A DNA stretch of 64,000 nucleotides from Niastella sp. (GTDB taxonomy: Bacteria > Bacteroidota > Bacteroidia > Chitinophagales > Chitinophagaceae). Positions 52,330-60,223 of the stretch are shown here, piece by piece. The stretch lies in contig JAGIBF010000013.1 of assembly GCA_017744515.1 (NCBI GenBank), positions 1 to 64,000 on the forward strand. The letters run 5' to 3'. The notes beneath the pieces were generated by a model that had not been told where the DNA came from, searched no databases, and worked only from the letters and a program-made list of their open reading frames with translations. The position numbers were made by a program, and so were the translations under genes. How positions within the stretch are numbered: position 1 is the first letter of the stretch; every line of letters starts with the position of its first letter.

Positions 52330-54213
52330 ATGCGGTTTAAGTGGTTATCCTTTTTATGTTTATGTTCCCTGTTGCTGTTGCCGGCGATAGAATCGCTTGC
52401 TCAGGACCCTGATTCTGTTGTTCAAACAGTAAAGACCGATACTGTTAAGCGTGCTTCGATCGACAGTTTTATCATGAAGCGTAAAGGGTTACTGGGTAAA
52501 CTGGCCCGCAACCTGCTCTCCAACAATCCTACCGGCGATGTGGTTACCGGTCCTGTAAGGAATGATCTCTTGTTCAGTATTTATGATGGCCGGGTGATAC
52601 GCAGTATTACCGTCGTGGGCCTCGATTTTGGTACGGCTATTACCGATACCAGCAAAAGGTTCAAGAACCAGCTTACCAAACTGGCCAACGGTTTTCATCA
52701 TAAAACGAGGAATCATGTAATCCGCAATAACCTGTTTTTTAATGTGGGTGACAAGGTGTTTCCTTATCTGCTTGCTGATAATGAGCGTCATCTGCGTGAC
52801 CAGCCTTATCTGCAGGATGCCCGGATCATAATCCGTTCTTCGGACAGGAGCAATGATTCGGTGGACGTCACCGTGTTTACCAAGGATGTATTGTCTATCG
52901 GCGGTTCTTTCCGGATGCATAATTCCCAAAGTGTGAGTGGTACGATACGGGAGGATAACCTGGGTGGCCTCGGGGACAGGTTGTCGGGGAGCCTGCTGTA
53001 TGACCAGCGCCGCAAGGAAAAGGTGGGCTATGGGGCCGAATATATCAAACGGAACATTGCGGGTTCTTTTATTGATGGGTATCTGGGTTATGACAATTTC
53101 AATGATGCTTTCAACAGCGGCCGTGATGAAGAGGTGACGTATTATGCCCGGCTGATCAGGCCATTGGTAAATCCTTATCTGCGTTTTACTTATGCCGGCG
53201 AAGTGGCCTATCATCGTACTGAAAACATGTATCTCAACGACTCTACTTATAAAACGGATGCCCGCTACCAGTTTCTTAATTATGATTCCTGGGTAGGATG
53301 GAACACGGGGGCTTACCGGGTGGGTAATGTGCAAAATGAGAATGACCGTTTGCGTACTTTAGTCAGCGTACGTTATTTCCGGAAGCAGTTTAGTGAGGTG
53401 CCGGATACTTCTTCGCAAGAGTTCTATTACAACTATTTCGACCGAATGGGGGCGCTGGCTTCTATTTCGATCTTCCGGCAGGATTTTTATAAGGTGCGGT
53501 ATATTTATGGTTTTGGCCGTAACGAGGACGTTCCGGAAGGTATGGATATCTCGCTCACCGCAGGCTGGACCAAAACGCAAGGGCGGGAGCGGCCTTATGC
53601 CGGCATTGATTTTCAACGTTTTTACTTTACCGAGAAGGAAGATTATTTCAATTATACAGCGCGTGTTGGTGGTTACTTCAAAAAGAATTCGCTCGAAGAC
53701 GTGGACGTGTTATTCAACCTGGATTATTTTTCCCGGCTGCACAACTGGAGCAAGAACTGGAAGCAGCGGACCTTTGTCAGTGCCGGGGTCACCTTGCAGG
53801 CGCATAAGGAGTTGAATGAGCCATTGTTTCTCGAAAGTCAGTTTGGATTGCCTGAATATCGTAATAACAGGCGAGTGTTTGGTGAGATCAGGAGTACTTT
53901 GAAGGTGGAGTCTGTATTTTTTACTCCCTGGATATTCCTCAACTTCCGGTTTGCTCCTTTTGTTTTTGGTAATGCTGTTTTGCTGACGCCGGAAAAGCAG
54001 GAGTTGAAGAAGAGTGATCTGTATAGTAGTGTGGGGGGAGGGTTGCGGAGTCGTAACGAGAGTCTTATTTTCGGTACACTTGAGTTCAAGGCGCATTTCT
54101 TTCCCCGTAAGAATTATTTTGGCGACAGGTGGAGGATTGAGGTTAATACGAGTGTGAAGTTTAAGTATAACAGGCAGTTTATTAAAAGGCCTGAGATTAT
54201 TTTGGCGAATTGA
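52330..54213 (+). CDS. Outer membrane protein with POTRA-like domain (BamA/TamA-like)
   Basis: 627 residues from ATG 52330, which starts the signal peptide (MRFKWLSFLCLCSLLLLPAIESLA); a TTG further up is unlikely. Residues 95-205 resemble a POTRA domain (VIRSITVVGLDFGTAI ... NLFFNVGDKV ... DARIIIRS). From 215 to the end alternating short strands (SGTIREDNLGGLGDRLSGSLLY ... ) look like a beta barrel ending in a Tyr/Phe-rich strand, as in the Omp85 group. It may insert or export proteins at the outer membrane. Single POTRA, so closer to FhaC/TamA-like members than to BamA. Confidence 0.75.
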   Translation: MRFKWLSFLCLCSLLLLPAIESLAQDPDSVVQTVKTDTVKRASIDSFIMKRKGLLGKLARNLLSNNPTGDVVTGPVRNDLLFSIYDGRVIRSITVVGLDFGTAITDTSKRFKNQLTKLANGFHHKTRNHVIRNNLFFNVGDKVFPYLLADNERHLRDQPYLQDARIIIRSSDRSNDSVDVTVFTKDVLSIGGSFRMHNSQSVSGTIREDNLGGLGDRLSGSLLYDQRRKEKVGYGAEYIKRNIAGSFIDGYLGYDNFNDAFNSGRDEEVTYYARLIRPLVNPYLRFTYAGEVAYHRTENMYLNDSTYKTDARYQFLNYDSWVGWNTGAYRVGNVQNENDRLRTLVSVRYFRKQFSEVPDTSSQEFYYNYFDRMGALASISIFRQDFYKVRYIYGFGRNEDVPEGMDISLTAGWTKTQGRERPYAGIDFQRFYFTEKEDYFNYTARVGGYFKKNSLEDVDVLFNLDYFSRLHNWSKNWKQRTFVSAGVTLQAHKELNEPLFLESQFGLPEYRNNRRVFGEIRSTLKVESVFFTPWIFLNFRFAPFVFGNAVLLTPEKQELKKSDLYSSVGGGLRSRNESLIFGTLEFKAHFFPRKNYFGDRWRIEVNTSVKFKYNRQFIKRPEIILAN

Positions 54214-54297
54214 TTCGTGCTTTACTTTATTTGTTTTGCTACTTTCTTTATTTGGATGCAGGCTTTGGCCTTGTGCATCGTTCCTTCGATGTAGTCA

Positions 54298-54373
54298 CTT
54301 TCTTTGCCTTAATGCAAAGAAAGTAACCAAAGAAAAATCAAGCCAGGCCCGATCGCTCTCCCGCAGAGCGGGA
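54298..54373. repeat. Structured intergenic repeat, two perfect hairpins
   Basis: ctttctttgc (54298-54307) pairs with gcaaagaaag (54314-54323), followed by taaccaaagaaa; then tcccgc (54359-54364) with gcggga (54368-54373). The first word is a widespread intergenic repeat; the second recurs at 29231. More G/C-rich inverted words follow to about 54400. Confidence 0.6.
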
Positions 54374-54442
54374 CAGGCTGCGCGGCCTGACGGGCCAGCG
54401 CCTCTCCAATGTGTAGCATTGATTATCTTATTATTGGCAGCA

Positions 54443-54501
54443 AGTCACTTTAGGTGTAACATTCTTTATTTGTTGCAAGCTCCAGTCGCTTTAGGTGTAG
54501 C
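54443..54501 (+). repeat. Direct repeat of 18 bases
   Basis: agtcactttaggtgtaac (54443-54460) and agtcgctttaggtgtagc (54484-54501), two differences, 41 bases apart, just upstream of the lysine-rich gene. Confidence 0.55.
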
Positions 54502-54591
54502 GACGTGCTTTTTCTTTTTTGGGACGTCTGTTTGTTATGCTTGGGAGTGATGGCATTTGAATTGTAGCTATTGCTGTATAAATCTGTTTTT

Positions 54592-54822
54592 ATGGCTACT
54601 AAAAAGAAGGCTGTGCCAAAGAAGGCGGGAAAGAAAAAGGCGGCTAAAAAGAAGGGTGCAGTTAAAACGAAAAATGTGGGGAAGAAGAATAAACTGGGTG
54701 TGGAGAATTCGTTGGTGAATAATATCAATGCCCGGAAGGAGAAGGGGGTGTCGAGGTCGAAGAGTAAGAAGACCATTAGTAAGGAGTCGTACAAACACAT
54801 GCAAAATAACTGGGAGGATTAA
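54592..54822 (+). CDS. Small lysine-rich (histone H1-like) protein
   Basis: 76 residues from ATG 54592 (a TTG 21 bases upstream is unlikely). The N-terminal 40 residues are nearly all Lys, Ala and Gly (ATKKKAVPKKAGKKKAAKKK), as in bacterial H1-like DNA-binding proteins. The C-terminal 30 (KSKKTISKESYKHMQNNWED) is less basic and could be the conserved part. It probably binds nucleic acid. It is not one of the standard HU or Hc1 proteins. No partner gene. Confidence 0.7.
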   Translation: MATKKKAVPKKAGKKKAAKKKGAVKTKNVGKKNKLGVENSLVNNINARKEKGVSRSKSKKTISKESYKHMQNNWED

Positions 54823-54891
54823 TTACTCTTATTGGGGTTGTACTGATCTCTTCTGCATTGGCTGATCTCTTTTCAGTATAGTGTAAATAAA

Positions 54892-55656
54892 TCAACCTTG
54901 CTTTTCAGTGAGGTATCGCCAGTAGCGGCGGGGTACGTGTCTGATGTGTAGTTTGGTGTTTTTCCTTGCTTTGATGTTTACGCTGTTAAAATAGTGTTGC
55001 CACAATTGCTGGTATAATGGCTCCTTCTCGTCGTGTATTGCAGCGAGGTCTTTTCCTTCCTGTGTTGTTGCTTCAAAGTTTACCTGTACTGTTGTTGTTT
55101 GCTGCAGATCATAATATAAGCCATACTTACGCCGGCTGTCGTAGATCATCCATTGTTGATCGGCATATCGCTTTTCGAAGTGATCCTGTATCAATGGGAG
55201 TACGTTGAAGTCTGGCTCTATGAGTGCATAATATAGTCCATCTTTTGTTTTTTGAAAGCGGACGAAGGCTTCCATGCGATGTTTTTCGCGGTGTACCTGG
55301 CGGGCTGTTTGTGCGACGTACAATACTGCCGGGTGACTATAATCTTCTTCTATCGAGCTGTTATTGCTGAATGCGTATTGTACGTATTGGAGTAGCCTGT
55401 TCTCCATTGCCTGCTGTTCTGATAGAAAGGTCTTGTATAGTTGTTTAGTGGCCTGGGCTGAAATGCGTTGCTGTAGTCCTTTCCATACGCGGGAGGCTTT
55501 TGTTTCATTGGTGTGTACTATGTGTGCCTGCCCAAAAAGATCATCCTGTCTTACTGTTTCCGGTACAATGTTCACATTGGTATACCTGTATTCGTAGGTA
55601 TCGAATGCTGCGGTAAGCCAACCGGAGAAGCTGCCGTCATATACGAGGGTTTGCAT
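54892..55656 (-). CDS. TIGR03915-type DNA-related protein, partner of a radical SAM enzyme
   Basis: 254 residues. It begins MQTLVYDGSFSGWLTAAFD, the pattern of the TIGR03915 family. The remainder is helical and basic (FLSEQQAMENRLLQYVQY, RRKYGLYYDL) and ends with IRHVPRRYWRYLTEKQG. It is annotated as a putative DNA metabolism protein only because of its fixed pairing with the TIGR03916 radical SAM protein, which lies upstream and shares one base with this start. No motif shows activity. Confidence 0.88.
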   Translation of the reverse strand: MQTLVYDGSFSGWLTAAFDTYEYRYTNVNIVPETVRQDDLFGQAHIVHTNETKASRVWKGLQQRISAQATKQLYKTFLSEQQAMENRLLQYVQYAFSNNSSIEEDYSHPAVLYVAQTARQVHREKHRMEAFVRFQKTKDGLYYALIEPDFNVLPLIQDHFEKRYADQQWMIYDSRRKYGLYYDLQQTTTVQVNFEATTQEGKDLAAIHDEKEPLYQQLWQHYFNSVNIKARKNTKLHIRHVPRRYWRYLTEKQG

Positions 55657-56912
55657 CAGAAGAGGGCTGTTTGTGTTGAAAAGTTGGGTTGGTATTTACT
55701 GCTTCCCTGCGCCAGGATGAATTGTTTGATCTGTGTGGGGGTATAGTCCCGGCGTTCAAATTCCTGGCTGTTGCAGGTAATGAAGTATCGTGCTCTGTTG
55801 ATGGCAATGCCCATCTTTTTCAGGTGTTCCCAGTTGAGTTTATTGAATCTGCGGGCGGCGATTATTTTATGGGCCGACTGGATACCAATGCCCGGGATGC
55901 GTTTTATGAGGGCTGGTTCTGCTTTGTTAACGTCGAGCGGAAACAGGTCGAGGTGACGAAGGGCCCAACTGAGCTTGGGATCGATGTCCATATCCAGCAA
56001 GGGTTGTTGTGGTGATACCAATTCCTGTACAGAGAAGCCATAAAAGCGCAGCAACCAATCTGCCTGGTATAGGCGGTTCTCGCGCACCATGGGAACGGGT
56101 GTTCCTATAGCGGGCAGTCTGTTGTCGTTGCTGATGGGGACATAGCCGGAGTAGTAGACTCGTTTAAGTTCCATCTTTTTGTAGAACTGGTCGGCGATGT
56201 GAAGGATTTGGAGGTCTGTTTCCGGTGTGGCACCAATGACCATCTGTGTGCTTTGGCCTGCGGGGGCAAACAGGGGTGTTTTGTGGAACTTTTGTTTTTC
56301 TTCTCTGTTCTCGCGGATAGCATTTTTAAGAACATTCATAGGCTGCAGCATCTGTTCTCTCTTTTTATCGGGCGCCAATAGCTGCAGGCTTTGCTCGGTT
56401 GGCATCTCTACATTGATGCTCAGGCGGTCGGCATAGAGGCCAGCTTCTTTTACCAGTTCTTCACTGGCGCCGGGAATGGTTTTGAGGTGGATGTAACCAT
56501 GGAAGTTTTCTTCGGTACGTAGTTGCTTTGCTATGCGTACCAACCGTTCCATCGTATAATCCGGATTGGAAAATATACCTGAGCTCAGAAAAAGGCCTTC
56601 AATATAATTGCGGCGATAGAGGTTGATCGTGAGGTCTACTACTTCCTGTACTGTGAATGCTGCGCGTTTTACATCGTTGCTTCGGCGGCTAACACAGTAG
56701 GCGCAATCGTAGATGCAATGGTTGGTGAGGAGAATTTTCAACAGGGATACGCAACGCCCATCTTCGGTATAGGTGTGGCAAATGCCCATGTTGGTGGAAT
56801 TGCCCAGTCCTTTGGCCTGGTTTTTCCGTTCGCTTCCGCTGGAGGAGCAGGATACGTCGTACTTGGCAGCATCGGCCAATATTTCCAGTTTCTCGGTTAT
56901 TCTTTCCCACAT
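55656..56912 (-). CDS. TIGR03916-type radical SAM protein (putative DNA modification/repair)
   Basis: 418 residues. The 4Fe-4S radical SAM triad is CIYDCAYC with Cys66, Cys70 and Cys73. The barrel continues with SSGIFSNPDYTMERLVRIA and INVEMPTEQSL. Near 330-350 a helix-hairpin-helix (LIKRIPGIGIQSAHKIIA) suggests DNA binding. N-terminal residues 20-30 hold CSSSGSERK, part of the family's conserved start. The reaction is unknown. It overlaps the TIGR03915 gene, so both are made together. Confidence 0.93.
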   Translation of the reverse strand: MWERITEKLEILADAAKYDVSCSSSGSERKNQAKGLGNSTNMGICHTYTEDGRCVSLLKILLTNHCIYDCAYCVSRRSNDVKRAAFTVQEVVDLTINLYRRNYIEGLFLSSGIFSNPDYTMERLVRIAKQLRTEENFHGYIHLKTIPGASEELVKEAGLYADRLSINVEMPTEQSLQLLAPDKKREQMLQPMNVLKNAIRENREEKQKFHKTPLFAPAGQSTQMVIGATPETDLQILHIADQFYKKMELKRVYYSGYVPISNDNRLPAIGTPVPMVRENRLYQADWLLRFYGFSVQELVSPQQPLLDMDIDPKLSWALRHLDLFPLDVNKAEPALIKRIPGIGIQSAHKIIAARRFNKLNWEHLKKMGIAINRARYFITCNSQEFERRDYTPTQIKQFILAQGSSKYQPNFSTQTALF

Positions 56913-57022
56913 ACGGGTCGTAAGTTAAGACCAGATTACTAATTATATTAGTTTATTAATGCTAATTTAATTGGTGTTTAAGTGTTGTTGGGAATGAGGG
57001 GAAATGGTTGAACAGGGAGGCA

Positions 57023-57053
57023 GAGGTAGGAGGTAAGAAGTAGGAGGTAGGAG
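57023..57053 (+). repeat. Purine-rich simple repeat, copy 2
   Basis: Heptads of aggtagg and aggtaag, as at 32433-32460. Noncoding, just past the DUF72 stop. Confidence 0.5.
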
Positions 57054-57079
57054 AGTGGCTGTTGGTGCGGATTTCCAGA

Positions 57080-57832
57080 TTAGCCGGAGGCTTTTGGGGC
57101 GGGTATTAGTTTGTTTCGCAGATAGGCTGCATTGTGGATGGCGGCAAGGGCGGCTGTGTTGTTGAAGTAAAGCCAGGCTGTTTTAACGGCGGGCTGGGCC
57201 TGGATCTCCTGGCTGATGCGGTCGAGGAAAGTGGTGGGGTATTCGGAATAATAGAGTTTGGGCACTCCGTGAAAGCGATAGTAGGTTACGGGCGTGTTCA
57301 CGATCGCTTCGTCGGGCAAGCGGGGATAGCTTTGGCCGCAGAAGACTGTTTTGTGTTTGGCCAGCAGGTTGTATACATCCTGCCGCCACCAGCTGGCGTC
57401 TCTGAATTCGAGTACATTGGTAAAGGTGTTGTCCAATTGTTCTATTACTCTTTGGAGCAGGGCTTCTTCGTATTTAACCTGGGGTGGGAACTGGAACAGT
57501 ACAGGGCCGAGTTTTTCTTTTAGTCCTTCGCGTATGGTTGCATAGAAGTCGTCCAGTTGTTGTTGGGTGTCGTTGAATTTTTTGTAGTGGGTAATGAGGC
57601 GTGGTGCTTTTACGGAAAAGCTGAAGTGTTCGGGGCTTTTCTGGTACCAGTTTTCTAAAAAGGACACCTGGGGAAAGCGGTAGAAGGTGACGTTGAGTTC
57701 CAGTGTGTCGAACCGGGTAGCATAGTATTCGAACCACTTGCGTTGGGGGACGCCTTTGGGGTAGAAGGTTTCTTTCCATTCTTTGTAGTGAAAGCCGGAG
57801 CAACCGATATGCCAGGTAATTGGTGTGGTCAT
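57080..57832 (-). CDS. DUF72 family protein
   Basis: 250 residues, usual for the group (YecE). The beginning WHIGCSGFHYKEWKETFYPKGVPQRKWFEYYA and the following FDTLELNVTFYRFP are the family's consensus. LEFRDASWW (VLEFRDASWW near 142) and YYRFHGVPK are also typical. The fold is a TIM barrel of unknown function, thought to have an enzymatic role. Conserved His, Glu and Asp residues are all present. Confidence 0.95.
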   Translation of the reverse strand: MTTPITWHIGCSGFHYKEWKETFYPKGVPQRKWFEYYATRFDTLELNVTFYRFPQVSFLENWYQKSPEHFSFSVKAPRLITHYKKFNDTQQQLDDFYATIREGLKEKLGPVLFQFPPQVKYEEALLQRVIEQLDNTFTNVLEFRDASWWRQDVYNLLAKHKTVFCGQSYPRLPDEAIVNTPVTYYRFHGVPKLYYSEYPTTFLDRISQEIQAQPAVKTAWLYFNNTAALAAIHNAAYLRNKLIPAPKASG

Positions 57833-57870
57833 ACGGTGCGAGGCTCTAATTGTGTGCCAGGGGTGGGATT

Positions 57871-57924
57871 GGGCTAAAGCCCAAAGAGGAGTTGAGCTTT
57901 TTAACCCGGCCCTAAAGGACCGGG
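57871..57924. repeat. Interspersed repeat R3, copy 1
   Basis: Palindrome gggctaaagccc (57871-57882), then cccggccctaaaggaccggg (57905-57924), then caattgacg. A related set is at 60009-60055 with agggct...agccct and caattgg. Confidence 0.6.
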
Positions 57925-57954
57925 CAATTGACGTTTGCTTCGATGGCTTTGTTG

Positions 57955-57985
57955 GAAAAGAAAAAGGCAGTGTAGAAACACCGCC
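57955..57985 (-). terminator. Terminator-like hairpin, minus strand
   Basis: ggcagtgt (57966-57973) with acaccgcc (57978-57985), one mismatch, AGAA loop; the minus strand runs into TTTTTCTTTTC. It lies between the tRNA-like gene and the DUF72 gene. Confidence 0.6.
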
Positions 57986-58072
57986 CGTTCATCAACGATT
58001 GCTTGCCATACGAAAAAGACGTTTATGTCCTCATGTGACGCATAGTGGCATGCTGCTACGCAATAAATTGAA

Positions 58073-58092
58073 GGCGATGTAGAAACATCACC
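58073..58092 (-). repeat. Second hairpin of the same design
   Basis: ggcgatgt (58073-58080) with acatcacc (58085-58092), same AGAA loop as the hairpin at 57966. It lies 37 bases past the 3' end of the tRNA-like gene; the T-tract is poor (TTCAATTT). Confidence 0.5.
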
Positions 58093-58129
58093 CGGAGGTT
58101 CAGGTATGAAAGTTGAACCGATGCAATGT

Positions 58130-58199
58130 AGTTACGGGTGGAGTCGAACCACCGTAGAAGGTCTTGCCAGCCTTCGCCTGACCTCTCAGCCACGTAACT
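58130..58199 (-). tRNA. tRNA-like gene with an irregular anticodon arm
   Basis: 70 bases on the minus strand. Acceptor stem agttacg/cgtaact has seven perfect pairs. The D arm is GCT..GGC with the GG pair in GAGAGGTCA. The T arm is perfect: GGTGG, loop TTCGACT, CCACC. The anticodon arm is not: GAAGG pairs with CCTTC around a nine-base loop CTGGCAAGA. Aligned to tRNA-Cys the anticodon would be GCA but base 33 is G instead of T; read as CT-GGC-AA the anticodon is GGC (Ala) but two bases are extra. The next base after the acceptor stem is A and no CCA is encoded. It could be an unusual tRNA, a tRNA-like RNA or a pseudogene. Confidence 0.7.
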
Positions 58200-58208
58200 C
58201 GTGTGTGT

Positions 58209-59435
58209 TTAAGAGCTTCTGTGCCGGTGATATACCCATTGGAGGTAATGCACGCGGATGGTATCGAAATATGCAATGAGTAATATGGCTACAAAGAGCA
58301 CTACTATGTTGAGCCATACTGCCGGGTACACTAATATAAATCCTATGGTGAGGGTTAGTAATCGTAAGAATTCCAAATAATAGATCCATTGTTTCTGTTC
58401 CATGATCGCCCCGCAATTGATGAGGGTAAGCAGGATGGCCACCGTGATCAATATCTGCTGTGTCAATGGCATGTAATGTTCAAACAGGATAAATATGAAG
58501 AGGAGGGCAATGGTGAGCCCGATCTGCCATATTACGTACCTGTTGAGGGGCTTGTCAAATGGTTCCTTGCTTTGACGAATCCTGAACCGCTCCTCCGCTA
58601 TTTCTCTTACGGCGGGTTCTATGTGCTCCGGTCTGCTGAACAGGAGTTTAAACTTATTCCATCCTCCTTTGGTGCGCCGTACTGCATAGGTGAGTTCGGC
58701 CAGGAAGTGGAAGTGCTGCCAGAGGAAGCTGTAGCTCTTCAATGGATGTGTTAAGCCATATTTGATCTCTATATCGTCTTCTTCTTTTTGAAATGTGCCA
58801 AAGAGCTTGTCCCAGATGATGAATACGTCGCCATAGTTCTTGTCGAGGTATTGTTCATTGCTGGCATGGTGTACCCGGTGGTGTGATGGTGTTACGAACA
58901 CATATTCCAGGATGCCCAATTTACCAATTAGCCGGGTATGGATGAAAAACGGGTATAACCCATGTACCAGTAATATGCTGGTGATCATCGATGCCGGGAA
59001 TCCCAGCAGGGGCAACACTGCCCAGAATCCTGTGCGTATGAATGCCTGTAATACCGTGATGCGTGCTGATACTGTATAGTTAAAGTCTTCGCTCTGGTGG
59101 TGCACAATGTGTGCGGCCCAGAAGATATTTATTTCATGTGCGAGGCGGTGGTACCAATACCACATGAAATCGGTACAGAGGAGCAACAATATCCAAAGTA
59201 GCAGGTTGGGCTTTATTTGGAATAGTCCATAGTGCTTCTGTATGTAATCGTACATGAAATAAAATATACCAACTACCCATACATCCATCAGGCGCTCGGC
59301 TATGCCTACACTGATGTTGGCAATGGAATGATGCAGGTTAAAGTAGGGCAGTTTTTTCCGCCTTGCTACTACATATTCCAGGATCATAAACGAAACAAAG
59401 AGCGGTACTGCAAAGGCCAGTATGTTCAGTTTCAT
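58209..59435 (-). CDS. Fatty acid hydroxylase / sterol desaturase superfamily membrane protein
   Basis: 408 residues, with several membrane segments. The di-iron histidine clusters are HRLAH, HIVHH and HHRVHH (all within residues 105-195), the pattern of this superfamily and, by the overall layout (HxxxH, HxxHH, two more clusters), of the alkylglycerol monooxygenase-like members. C-terminal 120 residues hold extra helices. The substrate is unknown; it could modify a lipid tail or ether lipid. Starts ten bases past the tRNA-like gene on the same strand in the opposite order (the tRNA lies downstream). Confidence 0.9.
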   Translation of the reverse strand: MKLNILAFAVPLFVSFMILEYVVARRKKLPYFNLHHSIANISVGIAERLMDVWVVGIFYFMYDYIQKHYGLFQIKPNLLLWILLLLCTDFMWYWYHRLAHEINIFWAAHIVHHQSEDFNYTVSARITVLQAFIRTGFWAVLPLLGFPASMITSILLVHGLYPFFIHTRLIGKLGILEYVFVTPSHHRVHHASNEQYLDKNYGDVFIIWDKLFGTFQKEEDDIEIKYGLTHPLKSYSFLWQHFHFLAELTYAVRRTKGGWNKFKLLFSRPEHIEPAVREIAEERFRIRQSKEPFDKPLNRYVIWQIGLTIALLFIFILFEHYMPLTQQILITVAILLTLINCGAIMEQKQWIYYLEFLRLLTLTIGFILVYPAVWLNIVVLFVAILLIAYFDTIRVHYLQWVYHRHRSS

Positions 59436-59468
59436 AGTGAGCTGTGTTGATGAAGGGTAGCCGTATGC

Positions 59469-59789
59469 TTATTTCGGATCGAGTTTTATAACTGTTTTTT
59501 TTGCCGGATCTTTTATGCTGATCTGTTTGGACCTGTATTTAGGGTGCTCTATCACCAGTGTTACTGGTAATTGCTGCCAGGTGGAAATGGTGAATACGCC
59601 ATCTTTTCCCGTGAGTGCTTCTTCTTCTCCTGATACGATATAGATATAGGCGTTCTCCACTTGTTTGCCGTTGAGGCTATGGATGACATTGCCTTCTATT
59701 TTTACTGGTTTGGAAGGGAATATTTCCGAAGGGCTCATGATGAGGGCCGGTACTGCCAATAACCAAGTGTATGCGGATGCAGGTTTCAT
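59469..59789 (-). CDS. Small secreted protein with carboxypeptidase-regulatory-like domain
   Basis: 106 residues. After a signal peptide (about 20 residues, ending near SPS) comes a single beta-sandwich module: VKIEGNVIHSLNGKQVENAYIYIVSG ... GKDGVFTISTWQQLPVTLVIEHPKYRSK. This is the CarboxypepD_reg-like/CNA-B type found in TonB receptors and adhesins of Bacteroidota, here on its own. It shares a strand with the hydroxylase, 33 bases on, and may be co-transcribed. Confidence 0.8.
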   Translation of the reverse strand: MKPASAYTWLLAVPALIMSPSEIFPSKPVKIEGNVIHSLNGKQVENAYIYIVSGEEEALTGKDGVFTISTWQQLPVTLVIEHPKYRSKQISIKDPAKKTVIKLDPK

Positions 59790-60223
59790 GTTGCCATTTT
59801 TTGTATAAACAAATAGGTGTGTATTCCTGTTAGAATGAATCAGCTACATCGTGTTTTTGTGTTATGTGGTAGCATGGTGTATCGTATTCTGAATGCAATG
59901 ATAGGTATTTATATTAAGTCTACAAAAATAGTGGACTATTATTTTTTACAGCATGCAAATGGTTCAAGGTTGATATGAAAAAATAGTCGGGATTGCGTTT
60001 GCTTCGTTAGGGCTAAAAGCCCTGGAATAGGGCTGCGAGGTAACGAGCCTCGCAGAGCCGCAATTGGTTCGTGAGGGCGGCGCTACGTAACAGTTTATCA
60101 AAGGGTTGGGTGGTAGTGGGTGCCGGGGCCAGATTTATATTTATCCACTTTTTAATGTATAGGCATAGAAGTTGTAATACTTAGGCGGAGACGGTTTATT
60201 CACCACTTAAAACGCTTATACAT
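59790..60223. other. 434-base intergenic stretch with R3 repeat
   Basis: No gene. R3 copy 2 lies at 60009-60055: agggct (60009-60014) with agccct (60018-60023), then ctgcgagg (60033-60040) with cctcgcag (60048-60055). Confidence 0.5.

Noticed and set aside
57825..58082. 85-codon plus-strand frame between DUF72 and the tRNA-like gene
   Set aside because: Runs through R3 repeats and both hairpins, so it is probably noncoding.
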